Source: Candidatus Levyibacteriota bacterium
GTDB taxonomy: Bacteria > Patescibacteriota > Microgenomatia > Levybacterales > UBA12049
Reading direction: 5' to 3'
Assembly (NCBI GenBank): GCA_016214555.1
Contig: JACROF010000017.1
Location: 1-44,750 of the forward strand
DNA length: 44,750 nucleotides
A model generated the notes under the pieces. That model saw nothing but the letters and a program-made list of their open reading frames with translations, did no database searches and was not told the origin of the DNA. The translations under genes and the position numbers were made by a program. Positions 1 through 8,332 of the stretch are shown here, piece by piece (positions within the stretch are counted from its first letter, which is position 1; each line of letters opens with the position of its first letter).

Positions 1-1324
1 AAATATAACCCAAAATTACACAATATATCGTATCTTCCAGCTCTCCATTTGAATGGCGTTTTAGCTTAACCCAGTTAAAATTTCTCCCTCCTGCTTCATA
101 CAAAGACTCTGGTCTTTTTACAACAACACCTTCAAGCCCTTTTGATATCGCATCCTCAAGCATAATTTGAAGATCTTCAACCTTATAAAGCATCACTCCA
201 GGCGACGGGATCAATACCTCATCGTCTTTAATAATCTTTTGCATAATCTCCCGCCTTTCTGTAAGAGGCGTATCAATAAGAGATTTTCCGTCAACATATA
301 AAATGTCAAAAACAAAAGCTTTGAGCGGAAGTGTCTTTGCAACCTCTTGGATATTGTGCTTTCTGCGTCTTTTTGTCGTCTCCTGAAAAGGAAGAAATTC
401 TTCTGACTCCGGCTGATATGCTAAAGCCTCTGTGTCTAAAATCGCCGTCTTTGCCTGAATTTGTCTTTGAGCAGCCTCAATAAGCTCAGGAAACATGTGG
501 GTCATATTCTCTAAATTTCGAGAGAACATGGTTATGTCGTCGCCATTTTTATGAATTTGAACACGAAATCCATCGTACTTATAGGTCGCATGAATAACTT
601 CACCCAATTTTTCAAAGACCTTTACAGGGTTTGGTAAACGCTCGCATAACTCTGATCGAATTGGTCTTCCAACAGTAACGCCTAACTTCTTAACACCCTC
701 CAATCCATCACCAATAAGCGTTCTTCCAATAAGTCCAAGATCTGACGTTTCGCTATACGCTTTTTCTAAAAGTTTTCGTTGAGATTTATCACCTAGTATT
801 GCCGTTGCAAGGCCGTCAAGCACTGTTGGGTCACCAATCCCAAGACGAGCATTCCCCAACGCTATCCTGACAATATGCTTTACTGCTGTTGAATCAAATT
901 GCGAAAGGAGCTTTGACAAAAGTGAAACTTTTCTCTCAACCGATCCCTCTCCGCTAGTCTGAGCTACCTCAAGAAGACTTTCAAAAACATCGCTGACGGT
1001 TATATTCCTTGTAGAATTTTTCCCATCACTGACCAACTCTTGAGCGACCAAACCAAGGTCTCCTTTTTGTCCTGATTTTTTTAGAACCTCATCTTTGTCT
1101 ATGTCAAATGCTAAAGCGATCGCCGATGCTACCGTTTTTTCAGCCATTCCCATCTCAATGGGAGCAAAAAAAGGCGCAACTCTTCCCTGCATAAGATAAA
1201 TCACCTTATCAATTTCACTCTTATCAATTTTTTTAAACAACTCCCCAAGAATATCAATTAATGCCAGGCGTGATGACGTCTCTTCAAGTAAAGTAAGATA
1301 ATGTGCAAATTCAGAAAACTTCAT
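1..1324 (-). CDS. lig: ATP-dependent DNA ligase, archaeal/LigB type (3' end cut by window edge)
   Basis: This enzyme seals nicks in DNA through a lysine-AMP intermediate. About 441 residues are visible and the frame stays open to base 1, so the C-terminal OB-fold part lies outside the window; archaeal-type ligases are usually 550-600 residues. Residues 1-230 resemble the helical DNA-binding domain. The adenylation motif KYDGFR puts the catalytic lysine at about residue 249, FSRNLE at 267-272 is motif III, EGVVVKRP is motif IV and NWVKLKR is motif V. The start ATG sits one base after the stop of the Fic gene, so the two genes are probably co-transcribed. Bacteria normally use an NAD-dependent LigA; this type is common in archaea and occurs in CPR bacteria. 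The family call is firm. Confidence 0.93.
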   Translation of the reverse strand, partial: MKFSEFAHYLTLLEETSSRLALIDILGELFKKIDKSEIDKVIYLMQGRVAPFFAPIEMGMAEKTVASAIALAFDIDKDEVLKKSGQKGDLGLVAQELVSDGKNSTRNITVSDVFESLLEVAQTSGEGSVERKVSLLSKLLSQFDSTAVKHIVRIALGNARLGIGDPTVLDGLATAILGDKSQRKLLEKAYSETSDLGLIGRTLIGDGLEGVKKLGVTVGRPIRSELCERLPNPVKVFEKLGEVIHATYKYDGFRVQIHKNGDDITMFSRNLENMTHMFPELIEAAQRQIQAKTAILDTEALAYQPESEEFLPFQETTKRRRKHNIQEVAKTLPLKAFVFDILYVDGKSLIDTPLTERREIMQKIIKDDEVLIPSPGVMLYKVEDLQIMLEDAISKGLEGVVVKRPESLYEAGGRNFNWVKLKRHSNGELEDTIYCVILGYI

Positions 1325-1325
1325 A

Positions 1326-2378
1326 TTACATCATGATATATTTTGCCGCCTTGGTTTTTCCCACCTTCTTAACAATACCTGAGTCTATCAAACTTTTTAA
1401 CTCATTTAAAACAGTGTCCTCAGATACAAAAGGGAAAAGCTGTTTAAAAGCATTATTTTGTAAATAGCCAGTTGCTTGAATATATTCAATAATCTTTAAC
1501 TGCCTCTCGCTTAATAAAAGAGGAGAACCTCCCAATTTTTGCTTTAATTTACCATCAACAGAAATTCTTTCTACCTTTTCTTTAATCTTTTGTAGCTCAA
1601 CAGCCAACGCCTCAAGAAAAAAAAGGAGCCACTCTGTAAGATCCCCATCATTTTTGGCAACGCTCTGAAGTGAAGCGTAGTACTCTGAAGCATGTTTATC
1701 AAAATATTCTTCAAGTGAAAAAAACTGTCTAATATCATATTCTTCCTGATAAAGAATAAGCGTTGATAGACACCTCCCAACTCGTCCATTACCATCAACA
1801 AAAGGATGAATTCTGACAAATTCATAGTGAACGACTCCTGCCTTTAGCAATGGATGAATAGATTGATCTGTAGATTCATTAATAAATGATATAAGCTCTT
1901 CAATCTGCGCTGGCACATCTTTTGCTTCAGGAGGCCGAAATGATACCTCTCCAGTAAAGCTATTCCTAATAACTACTTGGGTGCCTCTTAGTACGCCAGC
2001 CTTTGACTCATCAAGCGTTTTCTCAACTGTCATTTTATGGAGTGTACATATGAGATTGACATCCACCCTCTCTCTTTCTGTTCCTTTATGAAAACTTGTA
2101 ATATACTCCATCACCTTTCGATAGTTGATAACCTCCTGCACATCTCTTTGACGAGCTGTAACGCTCTCTCCTTGTAAAACCTTTTCTGCCTGCAGGAGAT
2201 TAAGTTCATTTCCTTCGATATGAGTTCCATAATGAGCAGCTCTTACCATTGCGTCATCACGAAATTTCTTCTCGTAATAAGGCAAGAGAGGAGCGTGATC
2301 AATAAACTGCTTTGCTGCTTCAATTCGTCCGATGAGGGTTATCATGGGTGTGGTAATCGTATACTTTGGAGAGTACAT
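1326..2378 (-). CDS. Fic family protein (AMP/NMP-transferase fold) with C-terminal winged helix
   Basis: Fic enzymes transfer AMP or a related group onto protein side chains. The catalytic motif HPFVDGNGRVGR is intact. An N-terminal THIEGN motif corresponds to the inhibitory helix (S/T)xxxE(G/N) of class II Fic proteins, but the Ser/Thr position is glycine while the inhibitory glutamate is kept. The last ~65 residues look like a winged helix (ERQLKIIEYIQATG...). I chose the ATG giving MYSPKYTITTPM because family members begin this way; an in-frame ATG at 2438 would add 20 residues. A possible promoter is TTGGTA, 18 bases, TATGCA just upstream. It precedes the ligase by one base. The target is unknown; an antitoxin-like or regulatory role is possible. 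Confidence 0.88.
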   Translation of the reverse strand: MYSPKYTITTPMITLIGRIEAAKQFIDHAPLLPYYEKKFRDDAMVRAAHYGTHIEGNELNLLQAEKVLQGESVTARQRDVQEVINYRKVMEYITSFHKGTERERVDVNLICTLHKMTVEKTLDESKAGVLRGTQVVIRNSFTGEVSFRPPEAKDVPAQIEELISFINESTDQSIHPLLKAGVVHYEFVRIHPFVDGNGRVGRCLSTLILYQEEYDIRQFFSLEEYFDKHASEYYASLQSVAKNDGDLTEWLLFFLEALAVELQKIKEKVERISVDGKLKQKLGGSPLLLSERQLKIIEYIQATGYLQNNAFKQLFPFVSEDTVLNELKSLIDSGIVKKVGKTKAAKYIMM

Positions 2379-2439
2379 AATCAAAGATTCTTGCATAATT
2401 CCCGAATGGTTGCAATACCAAAAATGCTGTAATCCCATA

Positions 2440-2468
2440 TTGCTTAATAAGATGGTCTTTCCTATAAT
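2440..2468 (+). promoter_or_regulatory. sigma70-type promoter of microprotein 2475, leaderless
   Basis: TTGCTT (2440-2445), a 17-base spacer and TATAAT (2463-2468) are followed after six bases by the GTG at 2475. The predicted transcript therefore starts at or next to the start codon. Confidence 0.7.
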
Positions 2469-2474
2469 TGGCTC

Positions 2475-2627
2475 GTGAGATACCCTTGGGTTTGTTTATC
2501 AATTTGTGGCGTATGGATCGCAACGCTTGCAGTTCTTCTCTTCAATATCGTCGATCCGACGATTATTTATATCTATGCATCTGTAACTGTGCTTATTTTA
2601 TTTTTCTTAGGGTTTGCCCGCAATTAG
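2475..2627 (+). CDS. two-helix membrane microprotein, paralogue of 4229
   Basis: A 50-residue protein starting at GTG six bases after a good -10 box. It opens with RYPWV and has two hydrophobic segments (about residues 10-24 and 28-46) with WIAT and IYIYASVTVLILFF. The microprotein at 4229-4414 has the same layout: YPWV, then W(A/I)AT, then a second helix ending in FGF versus LGF. The shared pattern on both sides of the UbiB-like kinase suggests a small paralogous family. It ends 33 bases before the kinase, so they are likely co-transcribed. I do not recognise a named family, and the function is unknown; a membrane partner of the kinase is a guess. Confidence 0.62.
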   Translation: MRYPWVCLSICGVWIATLAVLLFNIVDPTIIYIYASVTVLILFFLGFARN

Positions 2628-2660
2628 CTTTCACTGCACAAACTGTCGATTGATTGAACG

Positions 2661-4148
2661 ATGCTACGCTTTTTATACATAGGTAGTTTACTCCTTAAAT
2701 ATGGGTTTTTGTATCTCCTCAAAAGAATGCATCTCTACCGCTTCCCTCCTGATAAAACGATAAAAGGATTTTTTGAGGAAGCGGGAGGATCATTTATCAA
2801 ATTTGGCCAACTTCTCGCTCTTCGCGTAGATGTGCTCCCCAGAGAATACTCATTTGAAATGTTTGATCTTTTAGATAATGTTAAGCCTTTTTCCTATGCT
2901 GATGTGAAAGAAATTTTTCTTGAGGATCTCGGTGCTGCTCCTGAAAAGATTTTCAAAGATTTTCAAAAAGAACCATTTGCTTCAGGATCTTTTGGGCAGG
3001 TTCATGCTGCAAAGCTAGATGATGATACCATTGTAGCCGTCAAAATTATGCGGCCTGGCATTGATGAGACTGTGCAGGCAGATTTTATTGTCGTAGACTT
3101 TGTCGTATTTCTTGCAGATATGTTTTTTAAAATTTCAGGGCTTAACTGGAAGGACTTCGCGGAAGAATTTAAAAGATGGACACTTCAGGAGCTTGACTAC
3201 CAAACTGAGGCTGAAAACGCAGAGAAGCTGCGCTCCACCCTGGCCCCTAACAGCCTTATCGTCATACCTAAAATGTATCCACGCATCTCGACAAAACGAA
3301 TACTAGTACAGGAATATATAGATGGCTACCCATTAACAAGAGTATTACGCGGGATGAAGGAGGGCAAGATAGATCATGAAGGACTAACTAAGCTTGGTAT
3401 TAACCTTAAGAAAGTCCCCCACACTCTTACTTATGAGCTACTTCATCAATATTTCTTTAGTGGATTTTTCCATGCAGATCTCCATCCTGGCAATATTATT
3501 TTATTGCAGAATGACAAAGTAGGTCTTATCGATTTTGGCATCATGGGGTCAACTTTACCTGTAAATCAACTCTCATTTATAAGATTTCTAGAGGCGATTG
3601 GTGACTTTAACTTTAAAGAATCTACTTTCTATTTTGCCGATGTAGTATCTGATGATCTAAAGCAAATGATCCAAAGTGCCTTCCCTGCCAGCATTGATCA
3701 AAAACAGGTTGATGAATTTATAAGAATACTAAGTGATCATCTAGCCCAGACCGTTGAAACAACTGTTCGCAATTCTTTGAAAGATCTTAAGGAAATGAAA
3801 ACTGACTATACTGTAGTATTTATGCGCATCATGGGTATCGCTGAGAGCTATAAAATCAAATTGCCCAAGGAAATGGCTATCTTTATTAAGGCCCTTAGCA
3901 CTTTGGGACTTGTCTCCAAGGAGATGGACTATGACTTCCATCTACAAAAAGACTTCAAGCTTTTCTTTGAGATTCACCCTGAAGAGACAATTCCTGACAG
4001 TCTAACAGTTAGAAATTTAAAAAGGATTAGTCGAGACCGTGCCCTTGAGAGACTAAACAACTGGCTTTCTTATCTCATGGAGACACGACCTGATATTTAC
4101 AAACTTGTGAACTCGTATGTTAGTCAGTATAATCGGGTAGATCAATAA
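2661..4148 (+). CDS. ABC1/UbiB/ADCK-family atypical kinase
   Basis: 495 residues of the UbiB/ABC1 protein-kinase-like family, linked in other organisms to quinone and isoprenoid lipid homeostasis. The family KxGQ motif is at residues 47-50 (IKFGQ), followed by the loop ASGSFGQVH, the lysine of VAVKIMRP, the catalytic-loop HADLHPGN and the metal-binding LIDFG. These match an intact ATP site. The C-terminus ends without the paired transmembrane helices that many bacterial UbiB proteins carry. No ubiquinone genes are nearby, so the substrate is unknown. It lies downstream of microprotein 2475 and upstream of its paralogue at 4229. Confidence 0.92.
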   Translation: MLRFLYIGSLLLKYGFLYLLKRMHLYRFPPDKTIKGFFEEAGGSFIKFGQLLALRVDVLPREYSFEMFDLLDNVKPFSYADVKEIFLEDLGAAPEKIFKDFQKEPFASGSFGQVHAAKLDDDTIVAVKIMRPGIDETVQADFIVVDFVVFLADMFFKISGLNWKDFAEEFKRWTLQELDYQTEAENAEKLRSTLAPNSLIVIPKMYPRISTKRILVQEYIDGYPLTRVLRGMKEGKIDHEGLTKLGINLKKVPHTLTYELLHQYFFSGFFHADLHPGNIILLQNDKVGLIDFGIMGSTLPVNQLSFIRFLEAIGDFNFKESTFYFADVVSDDLKQMIQSAFPASIDQKQVDEFIRILSDHLAQTVETTVRNSLKDLKEMKTDYTVVFMRIMGIAESYKIKLPKEMAIFIKALSTLGLVSKEMDYDFHLQKDFKLFFEIHPEETIPDSLTVRNLKRISRDRALERLNNWLSYLMETRPDIYKLVNSYVSQYNRVDQ

Positions 4149-4220
4149 AAATTTAAAACGTAAATATCAAATTTAAAAATATATGGTACTTTGTTTTGAG
4201 TTTTTAGTTTTACATTTTTA
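4146..4220. repeat. inverted pair of degenerate 7-bp tandem arrays
   Basis: The plus strand from 4146 reads as five heptamers (TAAAAAT, TTAAAAC, GTAAATA, TCAAATT, TAAAAAT). The minus strand from 4220 reads as four (TAAAAAT, GTAAAAC, TAAAAAC, TCAAAAC). The arms (about 4146-4171 and 4194-4220) pair over roughly 20 of 27 positions with a ~22-base loop. The left arm starts in the kinase stop codon. It may act as a weak terminator or be a small repeat element. Confidence 0.6.
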
Positions 4221-4228
4221 GTTGTATT

Positions 4229-4414
4229 ATGGATAAATTTCTTAATTTCTATAGTAAATACCCCTGGGTAGCCCTCGTTCTCATCATGCAGTGGGCTGCA
4301 ACAGCCTTCACCGTCATCTACGCAGACAACGTGAACGTTACTAATATTATGGGAATAGCTTTTTTTACCACTATTATTTTTGCGTATTTTGGCTTTAAAG
4401 TTCCAAAAGGTTAG
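4229..4414 (+). CDS. two-helix membrane microprotein, paralogue of 2475
   Basis: 61 residues (MDKFLNFYSKYPWVALVL...), with helices at about residues 13-31 and 38-55 and a short lysine/proline tail. It shares YPWV, a following W-x-A-T and the overall layout with the product of 2475. Its stop overlaps the 3' end of convergent recF by four bases. There is no recognisable named domain. The consistent start, hydrophobic periodicity and paralogy support a real gene. Confidence 0.68.
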   Translation: MDKFLNFYSKYPWVALVLIMQWAATAFTVIYADNVNVTNIMGIAFFTTIIFAYFGFKVPKG

Positions 4415-5472
4415 ATCTTGCCAAGATTAATTACATCCGCCTTTATTTTCTTGTCAAAAAATTCTTCATGTGTTGTCGTAAGAATCGTTTGCTGTTTTGT
4501 AATCAGATCCAAAACATCCTTAATATGCTTTTCATCAAGCTCTGAGAAAATATCATCAAGTAATAGTAGTGGCCGCTCACCTGTTATTTTTTCAATATAG
4601 GAAAGCTGAAGAAGCTTTAGTTGCAAAACAACAAGACGTTGTTGTCCACGTGAGCCAAAAAACTTTACATTCTTATCCTCTCCATCCTCCTCTTTTATAC
4701 AAACAGTAAAATCATCTCTGTGTGGTCCAACAAGCGTTACTCCTGCTCCAATTTCAGGCCCTCTATACTGATCCAGCCTTTCTCTAGAAATAGCACTCTC
4801 TTCATAGCTCACAGAACAGAAAAGAATTGGTTTATCTCCCTGATTAAAGTACTCAATAAGCTCACGACGTTTTTTTGAAATATACGATCCGTGCTCTATT
4901 AAAAGATTGTCCCAATAGGCAAATTGTTCATCATTCCTGATACCAGTTTCCTGAGCGACCCCTAAGAGTGCATTTCGTTGCCGCAATGCCTTTTCATAAG
5001 AGAGCATCGCAATTCGGTACTGTCTGTCAGTTAATTCCAAAACCGTATTAAGAAACTCTCTTCTTTGGGATGGAGAACTCACGATAACATCAAGATCTGA
5101 TGGGACAAAAAGAAGAGCAGGTAATTTTCCAACAAAATCTACTCTGCGTCTAGCAACACCATTATGAAGAAATTTCTTTGAGTAGGAACGAGTGGAATTT
5201 TCCTCTTGAGAGACAATAACCTCAAGAGTTTCTTTGGCATCCTTTTCCTCAATAAGACATTTCACGCGGGCAAAATTTTTTCCAAAGGAAATCATCTGTG
5301 TATCTTTCTCTGCCTTAAAGCTTTTTCCTGTAGAAATCAAAAAGATCGCTTCGATCAAATTACTTTTACCTATCGCATTGGGGCCAAGGATGATTGTTGT
5401 TTTGGGTGAAAAAGAAAAAACCTGATGGGAATAGCTTCGAAAATCAGAAAATGCGATGGAGCGAAGAATCAT
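4411..5472 (-). CDS. recF: DNA replication and repair protein RecF
   Basis: An SMC-like ATPase that helps load RecA at gaps. 353 residues is normal for RecF. Walker A is GPNAIGKSN near residue 32, the ABC-type signature region is GSRGQQRLVVLQL near 287, and Walker B is RPLLLLDDIFSELD. The N-terminus MILRSIAFSDFRSYS is typical. It overlaps the UMP kinase by four bases (ATGA type), indicating coupled translation. Here recF is about 36 kb away from dnaN, not in the classical dnaA-dnaN-recF order. Confidence 0.95.
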   Translation of the reverse strand: MILRSIAFSDFRSYSHQVFSFSPKTTIILGPNAIGKSNLIEAIFLISTGKSFKAEKDTQMISFGKNFARVKCLIEEKDAKETLEVIVSQEENSTRSYSKKFLHNGVARRRVDFVGKLPALLFVPSDLDVIVSSPSQRREFLNTVLELTDRQYRIAMLSYEKALRQRNALLGVAQETGIRNDEQFAYWDNLLIEHGSYISKKRRELIEYFNQGDKPILFCSVSYEESAISRERLDQYRGPEIGAGVTLVGPHRDDFTVCIKEEDGEDKNVKFFGSRGQQRLVVLQLKLLQLSYIEKITGERPLLLLDDIFSELDEKHIKDVLDLITKQQTILTTTHEEFFDKKIKADVINLGKI

Positions 5473-6176
5473 TCAATGACTGTACCAACAAACTTGTCTC
5501 CCGTAAAGTACTTTTCAAGATTATCTATATCCTCACCATTAAGTACCACTACTTTTGCGCCCAACTCCTGAGCTTTTTTGGCAGCAATTGGGTCAAAAGG
5601 AGCATTAAGTCCAGGTGTCCAGTCATCGCCAACAATTTTTCGAAACTCCACCCAGTTGATCTTCTCAATGGGGTTAGCATCGGGAAACTTCTTAGGGTCT
5701 TTATCAAAAACCTGCTTAATATTACTCAAATTAATCACAGTATTGACGTCATAATCCTCACAAACTAAAAGAGCACAGTAGTCAGTTGACCATCCTGGCT
5801 TCCAGCCAGCAGCAATAACAACTGGCTCTGCGACTTTTCTGATAATTTCATAGTGTTTGAGGATGTAAGGGTGGGCAATGTCTCGAAAAATAGTTCTAAT
5901 AAGGTGTGCATTAAGCTTAGTTGCATGAATTCCTAGGTAGTCCAGGTCATCACGAGTCAACTCATGACCAAGCACTTCTCTACCCGCATCGCGATAATGT
6001 CTCGCAACTGCTCCCCCTCCCGAAACCAAAAAAAATTGCCGATGTGGATGTTCGGCAATCTGTTTTCGTATAAAGCTGTTAAGCTTCCCAAGGAATTCGG
6101 TATTAATTCCCTTATCGGTAACAATGAGGGAACCTCCTACTGAAATTACGATTTTTTCGCGGTAATTACTCGTCAT
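5469..6176 (-). CDS. pyrH: UMP kinase-like amino acid kinase family protein
   Basis: About 235 residues of the amino-acid-kinase fold. KIVISVGGSLI is the N-terminal phosphate-binding strand, FLVSGGGAVARHY the second glycine loop, and NIKQVFDKDPKKFPDA closely matches the nucleotide-binding segment of archaeal-type UMP kinases. AGWKPGWSTDYCALL corresponds to the segment that contacts the nucleotide. The role would be UMP to UDP phosphorylation. The ATG at 6176 is preferred; a TTG at 6251 would add 25 residues unlike the family. A TTGCCT-17-TAGGAT promoter lies between these two starts. Archaeal-type rather than classical bacterial PyrH is an inference from motif spacing. Confidence 0.85.
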   Translation of the reverse strand: MTSNYREKIVISVGGSLIVTDKGINTEFLGKLNSFIRKQIAEHPHRQFFLVSGGGAVARHYRDAGREVLGHELTRDDLDYLGIHATKLNAHLIRTIFRDIAHPYILKHYEIIRKVAEPVVIAAGWKPGWSTDYCALLVCEDYDVNTVINLSNIKQVFDKDPKKFPDANPIEKINWVEFRKIVGDDWTPGLNAPFDPIAAKKAQELGAKVVVLNGEDIDNLEKYFTGDKFVGTVIE

Positions 6177-6302
6177 AGCGGAAAAAAAAGCACTCCCCAA
6201 AAATAGATTCGTGCTTCTTCGTATCCTAACACAAAGGATTCTGTCAGGCAATAGTCTGTTTGTCTATTATTAACTAACATTTATAATGAGTCGTTAGAGA
6301 AC

Positions 6303-7163
6303 CTAGACTGCGGCATTTTTTGGAGCAAAATCAACAATGCGAAGACGATCCTCTGAAAGCGGTTGGCCAGAATTGTGTGTCCAATAATCCCACATTACCT
6401 GCGCACTTGCACCATTTCTCCTTGTATCATCAACAAAAACAAACTCCTCAGGTCTTTCAAAATTTTTAGGAAGCTCTGAGACCCTCTCCCCCGTCGGCGC
6501 ATCAAAATCAATTGCATAGCCAGCATTTGAAGATTCTAAACTCTTAACCCAATCAGGGATAAGAAACATCATGTCTCTTCCTGTTTTAGAAAACTCCTCT
6601 ATTGCTTGTCTTAGACCTAGTGCACCGGCATATCCAATATATACTGGCACCACCCCTTGGGGCATCTGGTTAATTCTCTGAGCCAACTCAGTAAATTTCC
6701 CATCCCACAACGAAATGCCTTGTCTAATAATTTGGGCCGCCTTTGCTCCTTTTATCTCTGGTAACACTGCTGTTGCAGGAGAATCTAAAATATCCTCATG
6801 GAGAGCATGGATACGATCCCTCGCATGCGTTGGATCATCGACAACACTATCCACTATCCCTTCCATAAGAGCCTGCTGCTGATCAGGAATCCCATTGAGA
6901 GATTTTAACAATGAATAAGTTGTGAGGTCGAGGAAACCGTTCCTCGAAAGAGATACTATTTCCTTTCTACCAAAGTTTGCTCCCTTATACTCAAGAGCAT
7001 ACCGAATAGCCTCCGGAGCAACAGGGTCAGTCGTATATGAACTAGCTGACGCGTGCTGCTCACTACCACCCCGGGAAAATGCTGCCCTTAAACGAGCAAA
7101 AGGATTTGGCTTGCTATCACCATGAGACAAATGAAGGGCTTCTTGCATATCCTGTACGGGCAT
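6303..7163 (-). CDS. phosphoribosyltransferase-like protein, function unknown
   Basis: About 286 residues from the ATG giving MPVQDMQEALHLS. The C-terminal segment EEFVFVDDTRRNGASAQVM resembles the PRPP-binding loop of type I phosphoribosyltransferases (hydrophobics, DD, then a T/N-G-x-(T/S) loop). VPVYIGYAGALGLRQAIEEF could be an earlier strand-loop of the same fold. The N-terminal ~60 residues are low-complexity and probably disordered. No hood domain or purine/pyrimidine-specific motif identifies a substrate. A 26-bp near-perfect palindrome overlaps its promoter, so regulated expression is likely. It lies upstream of the UMP kinase, consistent with nucleotide metabolism but not proof of it. 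Confidence 0.6.
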   Translation of the reverse strand: MPVQDMQEALHLSHGDSKPNPFARLRAAFSRGGSEQHASASSYTTDPVAPEAIRYALEYKGANFGRKEIVSLSRNGFLDLTTYSLLKSLNGIPDQQQALMEGIVDSVVDDPTHARDRIHALHEDILDSPATAVLPEIKGAKAAQIIRQGISLWDGKFTELAQRINQMPQGVVPVYIGYAGALGLRQAIEEFSKTGRDMMFLIPDWVKSLESSNAGYAIDFDAPTGERVSELPKNFERPEEFVFVDDTRRNGASAQVMWDYWTHNSGQPLSEDRLRIVDFAPKNAAV

Positions 7164-7167
7164 AAAT

Positions 7168-7193
7168 GTATAGATAATTATAATTATCCATAC
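7168..7193. promoter_or_regulatory. palindromic operator candidate over the promoter of the PRTase-like gene
   Basis: The core GATAATTATAATTATC (7173-7188) is a perfect 16-bp palindrome, and the flanks extend it to 26 bp with one mismatched pair. It contains TATAAT as a -10 box; on the minus strand TTGCGT lies 18 bases upstream as a -35. A repressor dimer bound here would block transcription. Confidence 0.55.
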
Positions 7194-7225
7194 ATGACTA
7201 ACGCAAGTAAACAACTTAACGATTT

Positions 7226-8332
7226 TTATTTAGCAACGATAGCTTTGATTTTTTTGAGAAATAATGCCTTGTCAAATTCTTTTGCTCTTTTTTGACACCC
7301 TTTTTCATCAATTTTTATCCTTTGCAGACGATTAATCGCTTTCTTAAGCGACTCAACGTTTAACTCATCAAAGAAAAGTCCTGTTTTACCATCTACCACT
7401 GTCTCTTTTACCCCGCCTGAGTTATAAGCAATAACAGGAGCCCCCTGTCCCATTGCCTCAACAGGTGTTATGCCAAAATCCTCATCTTCTGAGGCGAATA
7501 AAAATGCTTTTGCACCGCTCATAAGAGACAACTTCTCCTCATCAGTTACCTCTCCTACAAATTCTATCCTCTCCTGTCCTTTTGCTATTTCTTGTAATTC
7601 CTCTCCATATCCTGCGAATGCTTTCCCAAACACTTTAAGAGGGAGTTTTAGTTCTTTACATGCCTTAACAATAAGATCAATGTGTTTTGCCCTTGCCAGC
7701 CTTCCCCCCGTTAAGAAAAATGCTCGTTTTTCCCCATGTGCCATTTGCGATTTACGATTTGCGATTTGTACGGGTGGATAGATAACAACAGCCTCTTTTC
7801 GATAAAACTTTTGTATTCTTCCTTTTACTTCTTCAGAATTTGCTATATATACATCAACGTTTTTTGAAGCATTAAAGTCAACAATGCGAAGAATATGATT
7901 GGCAAATTCACCAAGAATTTTTAAAAAGCTATTTTTCTTCCATTCCCGAGCAGTCGCATATCCATAAAGATATCGAGGAGGCGTATGGCAATAGCAAAAA
8001 AGCTTTGCTTTGCCTTTTTTAAGCGTATTGGGAAAGTATGCACCTGTTGCTGAGGTAATGATGACATCGTAGGAGGAAAAATCAAATGAAGAAAAGACAA
8101 TAGGAGACAAAAGACGAAATGGACTGATCAATTTTGCTTTGAAAGGAATATATTGTAAAAAAGATGTTTTGATGTTCCAAGAAGCAAACCGCTCTCTATG
8201 AGGACCAAGATAGGATGGTAAATAAACAGACGTGTAGACATCTGCCTTTGGGAATGCATCGTGGAGCGCCTCAAGCACTCTCTCTGCTCCACCGTATTCC
8301 TTAATATAATCGTGAACAAGTGCTATTTTCAT
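7226..8332 (-). CDS. GT4-family glycosyltransferase (GT-B fold)
   Basis: 368 residues. The N-terminal Rossmann domain has MKIALVHDYIKEYGGAERVL, and the donor domain has the EDEDFGITPVEAMGQGAPV signature (E-x7-E type) around residues 285-303. It likely transfers a hexose, such as mannose, in cell-surface polysaccharide synthesis. The start ATG abuts the stop of the upstream exonuclease gene, so the genes are co-transcribed. The inter-domain linker, at QIANRKSQMA, is encoded by four tandem 7-bp repeats (7741-7768), an in-frame expansion. Confidence 0.9.
   Translation of the reverse strand: MKIALVHDYIKEYGGAERVLEALHDAFPKADVYTSVYLPSYLGPHRERFASWNIKTSFLQYIPFKAKLISPFRLLSPIVFSSFDFSSYDVIITSATGAYFPNTLKKGKAKLFCYCHTPPRYLYGYATAREWKKNSFLKILGEFANHILRIVDFNASKNVDVYIANSEEVKGRIQKFYRKEAVVIYPPVQIANRKSQMAHGEKRAFFLTGGRLARAKHIDLIVKACKELKLPLKVFGKAFAGYGEELQEIAKGQERIEFVGEVTDEEKLSLMSGAKAFLFASEDEDFGITPVEAMGQGAPVIAYNSGGVKETVVDGKTGLFFDELNVESLKKAINRLQRIKIDEKGCQKRAKEFDKALFLKKIKAIVAK
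7741..7768 (-). repeat. in-frame 7-bp tandem repeat inside the glycosyltransferase gene
   Basis: Read on the minus strand: CAAATCG, CAAATCG, TAAATCG, CAAATGG. These 28 bases encode the linker QIANRKSQMA between the two Rossmann domains, a place where extra residues are tolerated. Confidence 0.75.

Noticed and set aside
5394-5768. Open plus-strand frame of 124 codons
   Set aside because: It lies fully across recF and the UMP kinase on the opposite strand, both clear families, and has no protein-like pattern.
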